This document shows positions 39,092 through 46,982 of a DNA stretch of 64,000 nt, piece after piece. The DNA is from Bradyrhizobium erythrophlei (GTDB taxonomy: Bacteria; Pseudomonadota; Alphaproteobacteria; Rhizobiales; Xanthobacteraceae): the NCBI GenBank assembly GCA_900129675.1, contig FSRD01000001.1:2779501-2843500 (forward strand), written 5' to 3'. Numbering within the stretch: the first letter of the stretch is position 1; the number at the start of each line of letters is the position of its first letter. The notes under the pieces are model-generated. The model was not told the origin of the DNA and made no database searches. It saw nothing but the letters and a program-made list of their open reading frames with translations. A program made the position numbers and the translations under genes.

Positions 39092-40750
39092 GTGGTTCGG
39101 CTGGGTTTCATCATCGGCTTTCTCGCGCTGATCGGAGTTCTGCTCTCCGGTCTCGCGGCGTGGCGCGTCCACGATCAGGAATTGACGCTGGACGGCATCG
39201 CGCTGGCGCGCGCCATCGACGTCCACGCCAGCCTGGTGCAGGACCGGCTGACCGAGCGCGAGCTGCTCGCGCGCGTGGCAAGTGGCCTGTTTCGTGCGCC
39301 GTCGGTGGTGAAGGCCAACATGCTGCAGCCGCTGCGCTCCTCGATCTACGCCTTCAAGACCGATTTCGTGGTCGCCTCCTGGATCGCGCGGCTCAAGCCC
39401 ACTGAGCTCGGCGCCGCGCAGGCGGAGCTCAAGAGCGCCGGCTTCAGCAATCCGACCATTCGCGATTTCGACGACCAGCCGCTGGATCTCAAGGCCATCG
39501 ACAAGCCGATCGACGTGCTGATGGACCTCGAGCCGCGCACGCCGGATACGCTGGGTGTTCCCGGCCGCGCCTATGACCGCCACTCGATCGTCGGGCCGAT
39601 GCTGGCGCAGGCGATGGCGACCGGCAAGCCGGTGGCGTCGGACCCGATCCCGCTGTTGCGCCAGAACGGGCCGGTCGGCCTCGTGCTCGCGGCGCCGGTG
39701 CAGCAGGAAGGCGCCAGCGAGGCCGCGGGCTTCGTCACCTTCTCCTATGAGCTGGCGCCGCTGATGCTGGCCAATGACGACCGGTCGCTTTTCTCGGTGG
39801 TGCTGAAGGACCCGCGCGATTCCCACGACGAGTTCGTCGCCAACGATTCCGCCGCCGTCACCCTGCGTGCGGTGACACCGGACGCCCCGGTGCCGTCGAT
39901 GGTGCGAACCGTGACGTTCGGGGGCCGTGACTGGTCGCTTGCCTATTATGCCAAGACCAGCGCGCTGATACGGGCGCAGCAGACCGCGGCGATCGTGGCG
40001 GCGATTGGGCTGGCGCTCACCGGGATCATCTGCGGCCTGTTCGGCTATGTCGCCTACAACAATCTGCGCCTCAGCCGCGAGATCCAGGTGCGGATCGGTT
40101 TCGAGCGCCGGCTCACCGCCGTGATCGACGAGCTCAACCACCGGGTCAAGAACATCCTGGCCGTGATCCAGTCGATCGTGACGCGAACCCTGCGCCACGG
40201 GTCGGATATGGACGTCTCGCGCGAGCTTTTGATCGGCCGCATTCACGCGATGTCGAACGTGGTGACGCTGCTCAGCGAAAGCCAGTGGCAGGGCGTCAAG
40301 CTGAAGGGGCTGTTCGAGGCCCGCGCGATCCCGCACGCCGAGCGCATCGCGGTGAACGGCCCGGATATCGCCGTCAGCGCCCGCGCCGCGCAGTCGCTGT
40401 CGCTGCTGTTCTTCGAACTGGCGTCGCATTCCGACGAGGGCCTGTCGCTGGTCGGCAAGCACCCCCACATCGTCGCCCATTGGGAAATCGTCGGCGACGA
40501 GCCGGAGACGATTTTCCATTTCCGCTGGGAAGAGTTCAACACCAGTGCGGCGACGCGGCGGGAAGACTCTGATTTCGGCCTGATCCTGCTCGATCGGGTG
40601 GCGCCGGAAGCGCTCGGCGGCACCGCGAAACGCTACTTCACCGATGTCTCCTACGTCTACGAACTCACCGCGCCGATGGTGACGGTGGTCGACATGAGCG
40701 AACGCGACCGCACCGAACAATTGTCAGCGCCGGTGCGGCCGGTGCGGTGA
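39092..40750 (+). CDS. CHASE-domain HWE-type histidine kinase with divergent ATP site
   Basis: About 552 residues from GTG 39092 (VVRLGFIIGFLALIGVLLSG); the frame extends upstream to a possible TTG at 38999. The order is membrane helix, periplasmic CHASE-like sensor (about 30-295), second helix, then an HWE/HisKA2 phosphoacceptor helix with His350 in ELNHRVKNILAVIQSI. The catalytic domain is unusual. The N-box aligns as FELASHSDEGLSL, with His446 where family members have Asn, and the Gly box reads DFG instead of GFG. It sits next to ecfG-nepR-phyR, so it is a candidate PhyR kinase or phosphatase. Confidence 0.82.
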   Translation: MVRLGFIIGFLALIGVLLSGLAAWRVHDQELTLDGIALARAIDVHASLVQDRLTERELLARVASGLFRAPSVVKANMLQPLRSSIYAFKTDFVVASWIARLKPTELGAAQAELKSAGFSNPTIRDFDDQPLDLKAIDKPIDVLMDLEPRTPDTLGVPGRAYDRHSIVGPMLAQAMATGKPVASDPIPLLRQNGPVGLVLAAPVQQEGASEAAGFVTFSYELAPLMLANDDRSLFSVVLKDPRDSHDEFVANDSAAVTLRAVTPDAPVPSMVRTVTFGGRDWSLAYYAKTSALIRAQQTAAIVAAIGLALTGIICGLFGYVAYNNLRLSREIQVRIGFERRLTAVIDELNHRVKNILAVIQSIVTRTLRHGSDMDVSRELLIGRIHAMSNVVTLLSESQWQGVKLKGLFEARAIPHAERIAVNGPDIAVSARAAQSLSLLFFELASHSDEGLSLVGKHPHIVAHWEIVGDEPETIFHFRWEEFNTSAATRREDSDFGLILLDRVAPEALGGTAKRYFTDVSYVYELTAPMVTVVDMSERDRTEQLSAPVRPVR

Positions 40751-40786
40751 CGACTTCGTGGGCTCCGCGTACGCGTCGGGGCTTCT

Positions 40787-40900
40787 CGTCATTGCGAGCG
40801 AAGCGAAGCAATCCATTCTTTCTTTGCGTGGCGAGATGGATTGCTTCGCGGAGCCTGTCATCGGGCGCGCATTCGCGCGACCCGTTGGCTCGCAATGACG
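40787..40900. repeat. Long inverted intergenic repeat, copy 1 (short form)
   Basis: The element begins CGTCATTGCGAGCGAAGCG and ends GGCTCGCAATGACG, so its ends are inverted. Its centre pairs GAAGCAATCCAT with ATGGATTGCTTC. Copies with the same ends and core lie at 43546 and 47948. Probably a MITE-like or REP-like mobile palindrome. Confidence 0.8.
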
Positions 40901-40931
40901 CCGATTGTACTGGCTACGAACCCAAACAAAA

Positions 40932-40957
40932 AAAGGCGGCCCAACCGGACCGCCTTT
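40932..40957 (-). terminator. Rho-independent terminator of the nepR-ecfG transcript
   Basis: Stem AAAGGCGG/CCGCCTTT with a ten-base loop, followed on the minus strand by seven T. It lies 22 bases after the ecfG stop. The same hairpin may also stop plus-strand transcripts from the kinase gene, though with only a short T-run. Confidence 0.8.
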
Positions 40958-40979
40958 CTCATTTCACTTTCGTCGCTCG

Positions 40980-41525
40980 TCAGCTGTTGCCGCCGATCAC
41001 CGCGCGCACCGTGTTGTCGGGGCCGAAATCGTCGGCGCCGTCGACATAGAGTAGGGCAGAAAGCTTCGAGCGCGCGCGGTTGACGCGGCTCTTGATGGTG
41101 CCGACGGCACAGCCGCAGATCGCCGCGGCGTCCTCGTAGGAGAAGCCGGAGGCGCCGACCAGGATCAACGCTTCGCGCTGGTCCTGCGGCAGCTTGTCGA
41201 GCGCCAAGCGAAACTCCTCGAACTCCAGATGCGCGTTTTGCGCCGGCTGGGTCTTCAGGGTCTTGGCATAATTGCCCTCGGCGTCCTCGACCTCGCGCCG
41301 CCGCTTGCGATAGTCGGAGCGGAACAGGTTGCGCAGGATCGTGAACAGCCAGGCCGGCAGGTTCGAGCCCGGCTGGAACGAGTCGATATTGGCAATCGCG
41401 CGCAGCAACGTCTCCTGAACCAGGTCGTCGGCACGATCGCCATTACCGGAGAGCGAGATCGCGAACGCGCGCAGGCTAGGGACCGACGCCAAGATGTCGT
41501 CGCGAAGTTGATTTGTGAGAGGCAT
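40980..41525 (-). CDS. ecfG: General stress response ECF sigma factor EcfG
   Basis: 181-residue ECF15-type sigma factor. Region 2 has FAISLSGNGDRADDLVQETLLRAI and the AWLFTILRNLFRSDYRKRRRE helix; region 4 has LPQDQREALILVGASGFSYEDAAAICGCAVGTIKSRVNRAR. EcfG directs transcription from GGAAC-N16/17-CGTT promoters under stress. Its start abuts the nepR stop region on the same strand. NepR binds it until phosphorylated PhyR takes NepR away. Confidence 0.95.
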   Translation of the reverse strand: MPLTNQLRDDILASVPSLRAFAISLSGNGDRADDLVQETLLRAIANIDSFQPGSNLPAWLFTILRNLFRSDYRKRRREVEDAEGNYAKTLKTQPAQNAHLEFEEFRLALDKLPQDQREALILVGASGFSYEDAAAICGCAVGTIKSRVNRARSKLSALLYVDGADDFGPDNTVRAVIGGNS

Positions 41526-41761
41526 TAGTCCCCTCCATTGTTCTTGTCAGTGTCGCCCACGACCTGCGCGGCCGCTTCCGGCCCATCGAGCTTTTTGATG
41601 AGCTCCGCGAAGCGGTCAGGCACGCCCTGCCGCACCACGTCGTCATACATGGCGCGCAGTTGATGGCCGATTCTGGACTGGATCTCGGCATTGAGACCGC
41701 CCTGCTTCTTTACTTCCTTCATGATCTGATCCACGCTTCCCCGAGAGTTAAGTCCCTGCAT
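41525..41761 (-). CDS. nepR: Anti-sigma factor NepR
   Basis: 78-residue NepR family protein. The conserved helical core AEIQSRIGHQLRAMYDDVV and the following RFAELIKKLD bind sigma EcfG or PhyR. N- and C-terminal tails are variable and likely disordered. Its stop overlaps the ecfG start by one base, so the two proteins are made together. Confidence 0.93.
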   Translation of the reverse strand: MQGLNSRGSVDQIMKEVKKQGGLNAEIQSRIGHQLRAMYDDVVRQGVPDRFAELIKKLDGPEAAAQVVGDTDKNNGGD

Positions 41762-41817
41762 TTCAAGCGTTTTTTCTCGAAACTAGGCGTTGGCCGCGCT
41801 GCGGTCGGTCAGAGCCT

Positions 41818-41842
41818 AATGCGAAGGTTCGACGAAAGTTCC
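41818..41842 (-). promoter_or_regulatory. EcfG-type promoter for nepR-ecfG (one mismatch)
   Basis: On the minus strand GGAAC is followed after 16 bases by CATT, one base off the CGTT consensus. The nepR ATG is 56 bases downstream. This would make ecfG autoregulated. Confidence 0.55.
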
Positions 41843-41863
41843 GAATTCCGGGAACTTTTTCTT

Positions 41864-41888
41864 GGAACTTTTTCGCCGCTCAGGCGTA
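41864..41888 (+). promoter_or_regulatory. EcfG-type promoter for phyR (one mismatch)
   Basis: GGAAC is followed after 16 bases by CGTA, one base off the consensus; the phyR ATG is 116 bases downstream. Other GGAAC words nearby (41851) lack a matching -10 element. Confidence 0.5.
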
Positions 41889-42004
41889 GTCGGCGATGAC
41901 GGGGGAACCGGGTCACCCCTGTTTCTGGATGCGACCTCGCAAACCGAGCGTTCCGGACGCTTTCGGCCTAGGATATTCGACCAAAAGACAAGGATGGAGT
42001 GGGG

Positions 42005-42811
42005 ATGTCCCGATCACAGATCGTTGCTGAACATTTGCCGCTGTTACGGCGCTATGCCCGTGCGCTGACCGGAAACCAGGCGTCGGGCGACGCCTATGTT
42101 GCTGCCATGCTGGAGGCGCTGCTGCAGGATACCTCGCTGCTGGATGAGCGGCACGGCGCGCGTGCCGGCCTGTTCCGGCTGTTCACCCAAATTTGGAATT
42201 CGGTCTCGCTCAACGGCAGTCCCGATCTGGCGCCGCAGACGATGCCGTCGGAACGCCGGCTCTCGAACATCACGCCGCTGCCGCGCCAGGCCTTCCTGCT
42301 GCTGTCGCTGGAAGGTTTTTCGGAGGAGGAAGTGGCATTCATTCTCGCCACCAGCGTCGCCGACACCCGCAAGCTCGCGGACGCCGCCGGCCGCGAAATG
42401 GCCGCCGTAATCGCCACCGACGTGCTGATCATCGAGGACGAGACGTTCATCGCGATGGACCTCGAAAGCCTGGTGAAGAGTCTCGGTCACAACGTGATCG
42501 GCGTCGCCCGCACCCATTCGGACGCGGTGGCGCTGGCCAAGAACAAGAAGCCCGGCCTGATCCTCGCCGACATCCAGCTCGCCGACGGCTCATCCGGCCT
42601 CGACGCCGTCAACGAGCTGCTCCGCGTCTTCGAGGTCCCGGTGGTGTTCATCACCGCCTATCCCGAACGCTTCCTGACCGGCGAACGCCCCGAGCCGGCG
42701 TTCCTGATCTCAAAACCGTTCCAGCCCGCGATGGTCTCCGCGGTTGCCAGCCAGGCGCTGTTCTTCCAGCGCAACTCGAAGAACCGCGTGCCGAGGGCGG
42801 CGACGGGTTAG
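42005..42811 (+). CDS. phyR: Response regulator PhyR of the general stress response
   Basis: 268-residue protein with a sigma-like N-terminal domain (RSQIVAEHLPLLRRYARAL and LPRQAFLLLSLEGFSEEEVAFIL) fused to a receiver domain. The receiver has the acidic pair IIEDE, phospho-acceptor Asp189 in LILADIQL and the Lys in ISKPF. When phosphorylated it sequesters NepR and frees EcfG. Start ATG 42005; a GTG two codons earlier is possible. It is divergent from nepR-ecfG. Confidence 0.96.
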   Translation: MSRSQIVAEHLPLLRRYARALTGNQASGDAYVAAMLEALLQDTSLLDERHGARAGLFRLFTQIWNSVSLNGSPDLAPQTMPSERRLSNITPLPRQAFLLLSLEGFSEEEVAFILATSVADTRKLADAAGREMAAVIATDVLIIEDETFIAMDLESLVKSLGHNVIGVARTHSDAVALAKNKKPGLILADIQLADGSSGLDAVNELLRVFEVPVVFITAYPERFLTGERPEPAFLISKPFQPAMVSAVASQALFFQRNSKNRVPRAATG

Positions 42812-42836
42812 CCTGAAAACCGTTGCAGTTGAATTG

Positions 42837-42871
42837 ATCCGGCGTGCTGCGAGGCGCGCCGGATTTTTTTT
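42837..42871 (+). terminator. Rho-independent terminator of phyR
   Basis: Stem ATCCGGCG/CGCCGGAT with a 12-base loop, followed by eight T, 26 bases after the phyR stop. Confidence 0.85.
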
Positions 42872-42903
42872 CGACGGGACGACGAAAGACGAAGCGAATG
42901 AAC

Positions 42904-42945
42904 AAAAAAAGCAGGGCGCGACCGGCATCACCACGGTCGCGCCCT
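42904..42945 (-). terminator. Strong minus-strand terminator without an upstream gene
   Basis: AGGGCGCGACCG pairs perfectly with CGGTCGCGCCCT (12 bp, 9-base loop), and on the minus strand seven T follow. No minus-strand gene is visible between here and 43973, so it could end an unrecognised small RNA or antisense transcript, or guard phyR against read-through. Confidence 0.65.
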
Positions 42946-43148
42946 ACGTCGCCGGTCAATGGGGCAGGGGGAATAACCGGCTGCCGAGATGACTCCCAAC
43001 CCCCCGAAGTCGTTCCCGCGCTCTCAAAATTTTTTCGAACACGGTTAAGTGATCGCAGGGCCTGCGACCCGGATCCGTCTGTTCGCGTTGTGTTTGCATT
43101 GAGCTTCCCGATCAGTGCTTTCCGATCAGCCTTGGGGCGGGGATACAC
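42946..43148. other. Remainder of the phyR to small-secreted-protein gap
   Basis: With the two terminators above, the gap between phyR and the next gene is 337 bases. This part must hold the promoter of the following gene. A GGCAGGGGGAA and a TTTTTT run are visible, but I see no EcfG or sigma-54 motif and no other gene. Confidence 0.35.
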
Positions 43149-43529
43149 ATGTCACAGATCCATAAGGGAATTTTCGCAACGCTGGCCCTCTCATTAGCGC
43201 TCGGCGCCGTTCAGTTCGCCACCGGCCATGACCTGACTGGCGTGCAGGCGGCATTCGTCGCGCCAGAATCCAGCGTCAACCGCGTCGCCAAGGCCGATCG
43301 CGCGGCCGTGGTGCCGGCTCGCGGCCAGACCCAGACGATTGCGCTGCGGGTCGCCGGCGTGGCCGACACCTTGGTCCTGATCCGCGTGCCCGCGGCCTCG
43401 GAAACCCGCACCCGCCCGGCAGTCCCCTCACTGACGAAGCCCGGCAGAACAGCGATCGCCTGCGAGCCCGTAGTTAGCGTGTTGACGGAAGTCGCAAAGC
43501 TGCTGCAGCCGGGACGTTGCGTGACGTGA
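43149..43529 (+). CDS. Small secreted protein of unknown function
   Basis: 126 residues beginning MSQIHKGIFATLALSLALGA, a likely signal peptide or anchor, preceded by GGGGCGGGG. The mature part is rich in Ala, Val, Arg and Thr with two Cys near the end (IACEPVV and GRCVT) that could form a disulfide. I recognise no domain. Position next to phyR suggests envelope stress, but no EcfG motif is visible upstream. Confidence 0.55.
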   Translation: MSQIHKGIFATLALSLALGAVQFATGHDLTGVQAAFVAPESSVNRVAKADRAAVVPARGQTQTIALRVAGVADTLVLIRVPAASETRTRPAVPSLTKPGRTAIACEPVVSVLTEVAKLLQPGRCVT

Positions 43530-43545
43530 GGGGCACTGCCTCCCT

Positions 43546-43709
43546 CGTCATTGCGAGGAGCCAACGGGTCCCGCCTTTGGCGGGCCCGATGATAAACTCC
43601 GCGACGAAGCAATCCATTCTTTCTTTCTGCCTTTCTGCGGCTGGATGGATTGCTTCGCGGAGCCTGTCATCGGGCGCGCATTCGTGCGACCCGTTGGCCC
43701 GCAATGACG
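43546..43709. repeat. Long inverted intergenic repeat, copy 2
   Basis: The element opens CGTCATTGCGAGGAGCCAAC and closes GTTGGCCCGCAATGACG, so the ends are inverted. The centre again pairs GAAGCAATCCAT with ATGGATTGCTTC. Compared with copy 1 it carries an extra block after the left end (GGGTCCCGCCTTTGGCGGGC). Confidence 0.85.
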
Positions 43710-43823
43710 GCTGATACGCCAACAAACAGCCCGTCGGGCAAATCAGCGCTACCAGCTCGCCCCGGATTACGCGGCGAGATCGCGAAGGCATGTCTTTGCC
43801 TACGAACGTGCCACACCCTCACT

Positions 43824-43931
43824 CGTCATCGCCCGGCTTGATCGGGCGACCCAGTATTCCAGAGACGCCAGTGATTGAGGACGAGAAGCCGCGGCGTACT
43901 GGATACCCCGCATTCGCGGGGTACGACGACC
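43824..43931. repeat. REP-like palindromic repeat (CGTCATCGCCCGG family)
   Basis: The element starts CGTCATCGCCCGGCTTGATC and ends GCGGGGTACGACGAC, with local stems GCCCG/CGGGC and CCCCGC/GCGGGG around CCAGTATTCC and GTACTGGATACC. This is a familiar dispersed Bradyrhizobium repeat type. With copy 2 of the long repeat it fills the 444-base gap before the next gene. Confidence 0.65.
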
Positions 43932-43973
43932 TATGTTGAGGGCCGCAGTGTGCCACACTGGCAGGAACGGCGA

Positions 43974-44411
43974 CTACTCCGCCGGTGCTTCGGTGCTGGA
44001 CGCGCCGCCGCGGCTGGCGAGGAGTCCCAGCGCCAAGCCGCCGACTGCGAGGATCGGGATCAACCGTTTGACGCCGATGGCGCGGACGATCTGGAGGCCG
44101 GCGGCGACGACCATGGGGTCGGCCAGCATGGTTTGCGCGGCGGATTTTGCGTTCGCTTCCGCGCGCGTCCTGATCCGGTTCTTGCGCACCATATAACCGC
44201 CGGCGGCGATCAGTGTGACCACGAAGAAGATGGCGGCCCCGGTGAAGCAGGCCTGCACCGGGCCGTAGTTTTCCAGCACCAGCACGAATGCCGCCGCGCA
44301 GAGAAACGAGGTGGTGATGAACAGCGCCACGCCGGCCGCTGCGGCGAGCGAGGTCAGCCGCAGCGCCGTGCCGGTCGAATCCTTGAAATCATCGATCAGT
44401 CGCTGAAACAT
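43974..44411 (-). CDS. Small integral membrane protein (putative holin-superfamily-like)
   Basis: 145 residues from ATG 44411 (MFQRLIDDFKDSTGTALRL), with two central helices (AAAAGVALFITTSFLCAAAFVLV and CFTGAAIFFVVTLIAAGGYMV), a basic linker and a C-terminal helix (RLIPILAVGGLALGLLA). The layout resembles YqjE-like proteins, which often accompany YqjD/DUF883 proteins; here the DUF883 gene is just upstream on the same strand, 102 bases away. No sign of prophage, so a holin role is unlikely. Confidence 0.7.
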   Translation of the reverse strand: MFQRLIDDFKDSTGTALRLTSLAAAAGVALFITTSFLCAAAFVLVLENYGPVQACFTGAAIFFVVTLIAAGGYMVRKNRIRTRAEANAKSAAQTMLADPMVVAAGLQIVRAIGVKRLIPILAVGGLALGLLASRGGASSTEAPAE

Positions 44412-44513
44412 GGCCCCGCCTCGCGTGGTAGAGAACGTCAACGAACGAAGCGGCGGCCCACCAGCGCCGCCATCTCGACCAGAAATCTGGTTTGTGACGG
44501 ACAGCCATCGCTG

Positions 44514-44885
44514 TTACCTGCGCCACGTCGCGCCGATCAGGAAACCGAGGCCGAGCGCGAGGCCGACAGTCGCCAGCGGCCGTTGCGTGATGACGTCTTC
44601 GAGCGTTTCCTCGATCGACGCCGCCGCATCCTGCGCGGCACCCATCATCGCGCTGCCACGCTCGGACATGTCGTCCACGGCCTGCTCGGCATTGGCGCGG
44701 GCCTGCTGGTAGCCGCGCCGCGCCTGCTTGCCGGCGGTGCCCGCAAAAGAGTTGAGCACGTCGGTGATCTGCTCGGTCAAGGCTGCGATATCGTTTTTCA
44801 CGGCGGTTACATCCTTTTCCAGGCGTTCATAGGTCGTTTTGTCCGACAGATTTTTCACTGCGGCTTCGCCAGGGGTCGTCGACAT
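44514..44885 (-). CDS. DUF883 (YqjD/ElaB-like) membrane-anchored protein
   Basis: 123 residues. A long amphipathic helical region (YERLEKDVTAVKNDIAALTE through AEQAVDDMSERGSAMMGAAQ) ends in a C-terminal anchor (PLATVGLALGLGFLIGATWRR). In E. coli such proteins bind ribosomes at the membrane in stationary phase. A perfect EcfG promoter lies 36 bases before the start, so it should be stress-induced. Confidence 0.87.
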   Translation of the reverse strand: MSTTPGEAAVKNLSDKTTYERLEKDVTAVKNDIAALTEQITDVLNSFAGTAGKQARRGYQQARANAEQAVDDMSERGSAMMGAAQDAAASIEETLEDVITQRPLATVGLALGLGFLIGATWRR

Positions 44886-44920
44886 CAGAAGCTCCGGGAT
44901 ACGGAATTCATGTCGGGAGA

Positions 44921-44945
44921 AACGTTTCGCCGGATGGGAAGTTCC
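44921..44945 (-). promoter_or_regulatory. EcfG promoter of the DUF883 gene
   Basis: On the minus strand GGAAC at 44945-44941 is followed by a 16-base spacer and CGTT at 44924-44921, a full match to the general stress response consensus. Confidence 0.8.
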
Positions 44946-44960
44946 CGATGCGAAGCCACG

Positions 44961-46073
44961 CTAGTCCTCGGGAAGCTGCGGCGAATCGACCGGCATCAGA
45001 TGTTCCTTGATGATCAGCGCCACGATCAGCAGCGGCGACGACAGGAAGGCGCCCATCGGGCCCCACAGCCAGGTCCAGAACGCCAGCGCCATGAACACCG
45101 CGAGCGCATTGAGCGCGAGCCTTCGGCCGACGATCGTCGGCGTGATGAAATGGCCCTCCAGGAAGGTCAGTACGGCGAACGCAATTGGCGCGATCAGCCC
45201 GGCGCCGATGGTCGGGAAGGCGACGAGGCCGACCCCAACCAGCACCACGAACATCGCGACCGGGCCGATGATCGGAATGAAATTCAATGTCGCGGCCAGC
45301 GCGCCGAGTCCGGCCGCATTGGGCATGCCCGTCAGGGCGCAAATGACCCCGGTGGTAATGCCGACGCCGACATTGATGGTGGTCACCATCAGCAGATAAT
45401 TGCCGAGATGCTCTTCGATCTCGTTGATGATCCGCAGGGTTCGCAGCCGTGCGGTGCGGTCGCCGAAGTTCATGATCAAGGCGCGCCGCAAATCCTTCCA
45501 GCTTGCGATGAACAGGATCAGGGTGGCGATGAACAGCAGGAATTCGGCAAAGGTCGGCGACAAGAATTCCAGTGTCGGCTGGACCCAGTCGAATTTAGGC
45601 AACTGGAACGAGGCCAGCGTATCGGGGCCGCCCAGCATGATCTGCAGCTGCTGCCAGAGAGCCAGTGGCCGGTCGAACACGTGCAGCTTGTCCTTCAGGA
45701 TCGCGCCCAGTTCCGGCAGCCGCGAGCTCCACTCCATCAACGGCGAGGAGATCAGGCCGACCATGAAGGCAACGCCGGCGCCGGCAGCGGTCACGATCAG
45801 CACCGCGCCGACCGCGCGCGGAATCCGGTAGCGCTCCAGCAGGCTCGCCGCCGGCGACAGCATGGTGCCGACGATGAAGGCCATCACGATGGGGAGAAAG
45901 AACGCCTTGGCGACGTACAGCACGGCGATGACAGAGATGATCAGCAGCGCGACCCGCGCGAAGGCCACGACCTCCGCGCGGCGGATCACCGGCGGCTGTT
46001 CGTCCTTGCTGTCGGGCACCGGCGTGCCTTGCGGCGCGTTGGAAAGCAGACGTTCACTGGGAAGGACGCGCAC
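44961..46073 (-). CDS. AI-2E family transporter (polytopic permease)
   Basis: 370 residues from GTG 46073, preceded by GGGAGA at 8 bases; the frame is open further upstream but lacks membrane character. About eight helices; family signatures are FFLPIVMAFIVGTMLSPAA, the long cytoplasmic insert, TINVGVGITTGVICALTGMP and GPMGAFLSSPLLIVALIIKE. Members export diverse solutes or ions, and the autoinducer role of the name-giver is not implied. A perfect EcfG promoter lies 72 bases upstream. Confidence 0.9.
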   Translation of the reverse strand: MRVLPSERLLSNAPQGTPVPDSKDEQPPVIRRAEVVAFARVALLIISVIAVLYVAKAFFLPIVMAFIVGTMLSPAASLLERYRIPRAVGAVLIVTAAGAGVAFMVGLISSPLMEWSSRLPELGAILKDKLHVFDRPLALWQQLQIMLGGPDTLASFQLPKFDWVQPTLEFLSPTFAEFLLFIATLILFIASWKDLRRALIMNFGDRTARLRTLRIINEIEEHLGNYLLMVTTINVGVGITTGVICALTGMPNAAGLGALAATLNFIPIIGPVAMFVVLVGVGLVAFPTIGAGLIAPIAFAVLTFLEGHFITPTIVGRRLALNALAVFMALAFWTWLWGPMGAFLSSPLLIVALIIKEHLMPVDSPQLPED

Positions 46074-46144
46074 AAAAGTTCTCCCGCGCGCCAAGGCGGC
46101 GATGAAGCAACAGCCGCGACGGCGCGAACCGAACTCAGGCGACC

Positions 46145-46169
46145 AACGGCGCGCGGCGGCAAAGGTTCC
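46145..46169 (-). promoter_or_regulatory. EcfG promoter of the AI-2E family transporter gene
   Basis: On the minus strand GGAAC at 46169-46165 is followed by 16 bases and CGTT at 46148-46145. It diverges from the EcfG promoter of the L,D-transpeptidase gene 58 bases away. Confidence 0.8.
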
Positions 46170-46226
46170 ATCGCGCAATCGTGAGGGAGGCCCGCTTGAC
46201 AGCGCACCGTTCGAGCCGAGCCGGGC

Positions 46227-46251
46227 GGAACTGCGAAGGCACGACCGCGTT
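46227..46251 (+). promoter_or_regulatory. EcfG promoter of the L,D-transpeptidase gene
   Basis: GGAAC at 46227-46231, a 16-base spacer and CGTT at 46248-46251. The ATG is 48 bases downstream. Confidence 0.8.
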
Positions 46252-46298
46252 TGTTGTGCAGAGCATCCTGGGGGATGCGCCATCCAACGGGGCAGCAC

Positions 46299-46973
46299 AT
46301 GACACATTCTTTCGCCGCCATTCGCCGATCATCGTCGCGCGTGACCAGCGCGCTCGTCCTCGCCAGTGCCGTGATGCTGGCGTCGGCCGTTTTCCCGGGC
46401 GCGGCCAGCGCGCAACTGTTCGGCCAAACGCTCGTCGGGTACGCCCCGGCGGATGAGGCGATGACCGCGCCCGCGCCGGCCGATGAGGGCGTGGTGCCGG
46501 AGCGGCTGCGGCGCACAATCATTGCCTTCCGTACGACGGAGGCGCCCGGCACCGTCATCATCGATACCGGCAACACCGCGCTCTATTTCGTGCTCGGTCA
46601 GGGCCGCGCGATCCGTTACGGCGTCGGAGTCGGCCGCGAGGGCTTTACCTGGTCCGGCGTGCAGACCATCAGCCGCAAGGCCGAATGGCCGGATTGGCAT
46701 CCGCCGGCGGAGATGATCGCGCGCCAGCCCTATCTGCCGCGCTTCATGGCCGGCGGCCCGGGTAATCCGCTCGGCGCGCGCGCGATGTATCTCGGTACCA
46801 GCCAGTACCGGATCCACGGCACCAACGATCCCTCGACCATCGGAAAATTCGTCTCCTCCGGCTGCATCCGCCTGACCAATGAGGACGTCACCGACCTGTT
46901 CAGCCGGGTCGATGTCGGTACCAAGGTCGTGGTGCTGCCGAAGCACGCGCCTGTTGTCGCAAGGGGATACTGA
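46299..46973 (+). CDS. L,D-transpeptidase (YkuD fold)
   Basis: 224 residues from ATG 46299 (MTHSFAAIRRSSSRVTSALV). A signal peptide ends near ASAQ. The YkuD domain runs from about residue 85 (GTVIIDTGNTALYFVLGQGRA) to the C-terminus, with the catalytic motif YRIHGTND and SSGCIRLTNEDV, Cys189 being the nucleophile. It makes 3-3 peptidoglycan crosslinks or attaches proteins. Stress control by EcfG would strengthen the wall in stationary phase. Confidence 0.92.
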   Translation: MTHSFAAIRRSSSRVTSALVLASAVMLASAVFPGAASAQLFGQTLVGYAPADEAMTAPAPADEGVVPERLRRTIIAFRTTEAPGTVIIDTGNTALYFVLGQGRAIRYGVGVGREGFTWSGVQTISRKAEWPDWHPPAEMIARQPYLPRFMAGGPGNPLGARAMYLGTSQYRIHGTNDPSTIGKFVSSGCIRLTNEDVTDLFSRVDVGTKVVVLPKHAPVVARGY

Positions 46974-46982
46974 GGCGGGATC

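Noticed and set aside
43974..44411. Prophage holin
   Set aside because: Hydrophobic pattern is holin-like, but no phage genes are nearby and the DUF883 neighbour points to a YqjE-like envelope protein.
43875..46184. A 769-codon plus-strand frame across three minus-strand genes
   Set aside because: It spans the gaps between clear genes, is extremely rich in Arg, Gln and Asp, and matches no family; the minus-strand proteins are well supported.
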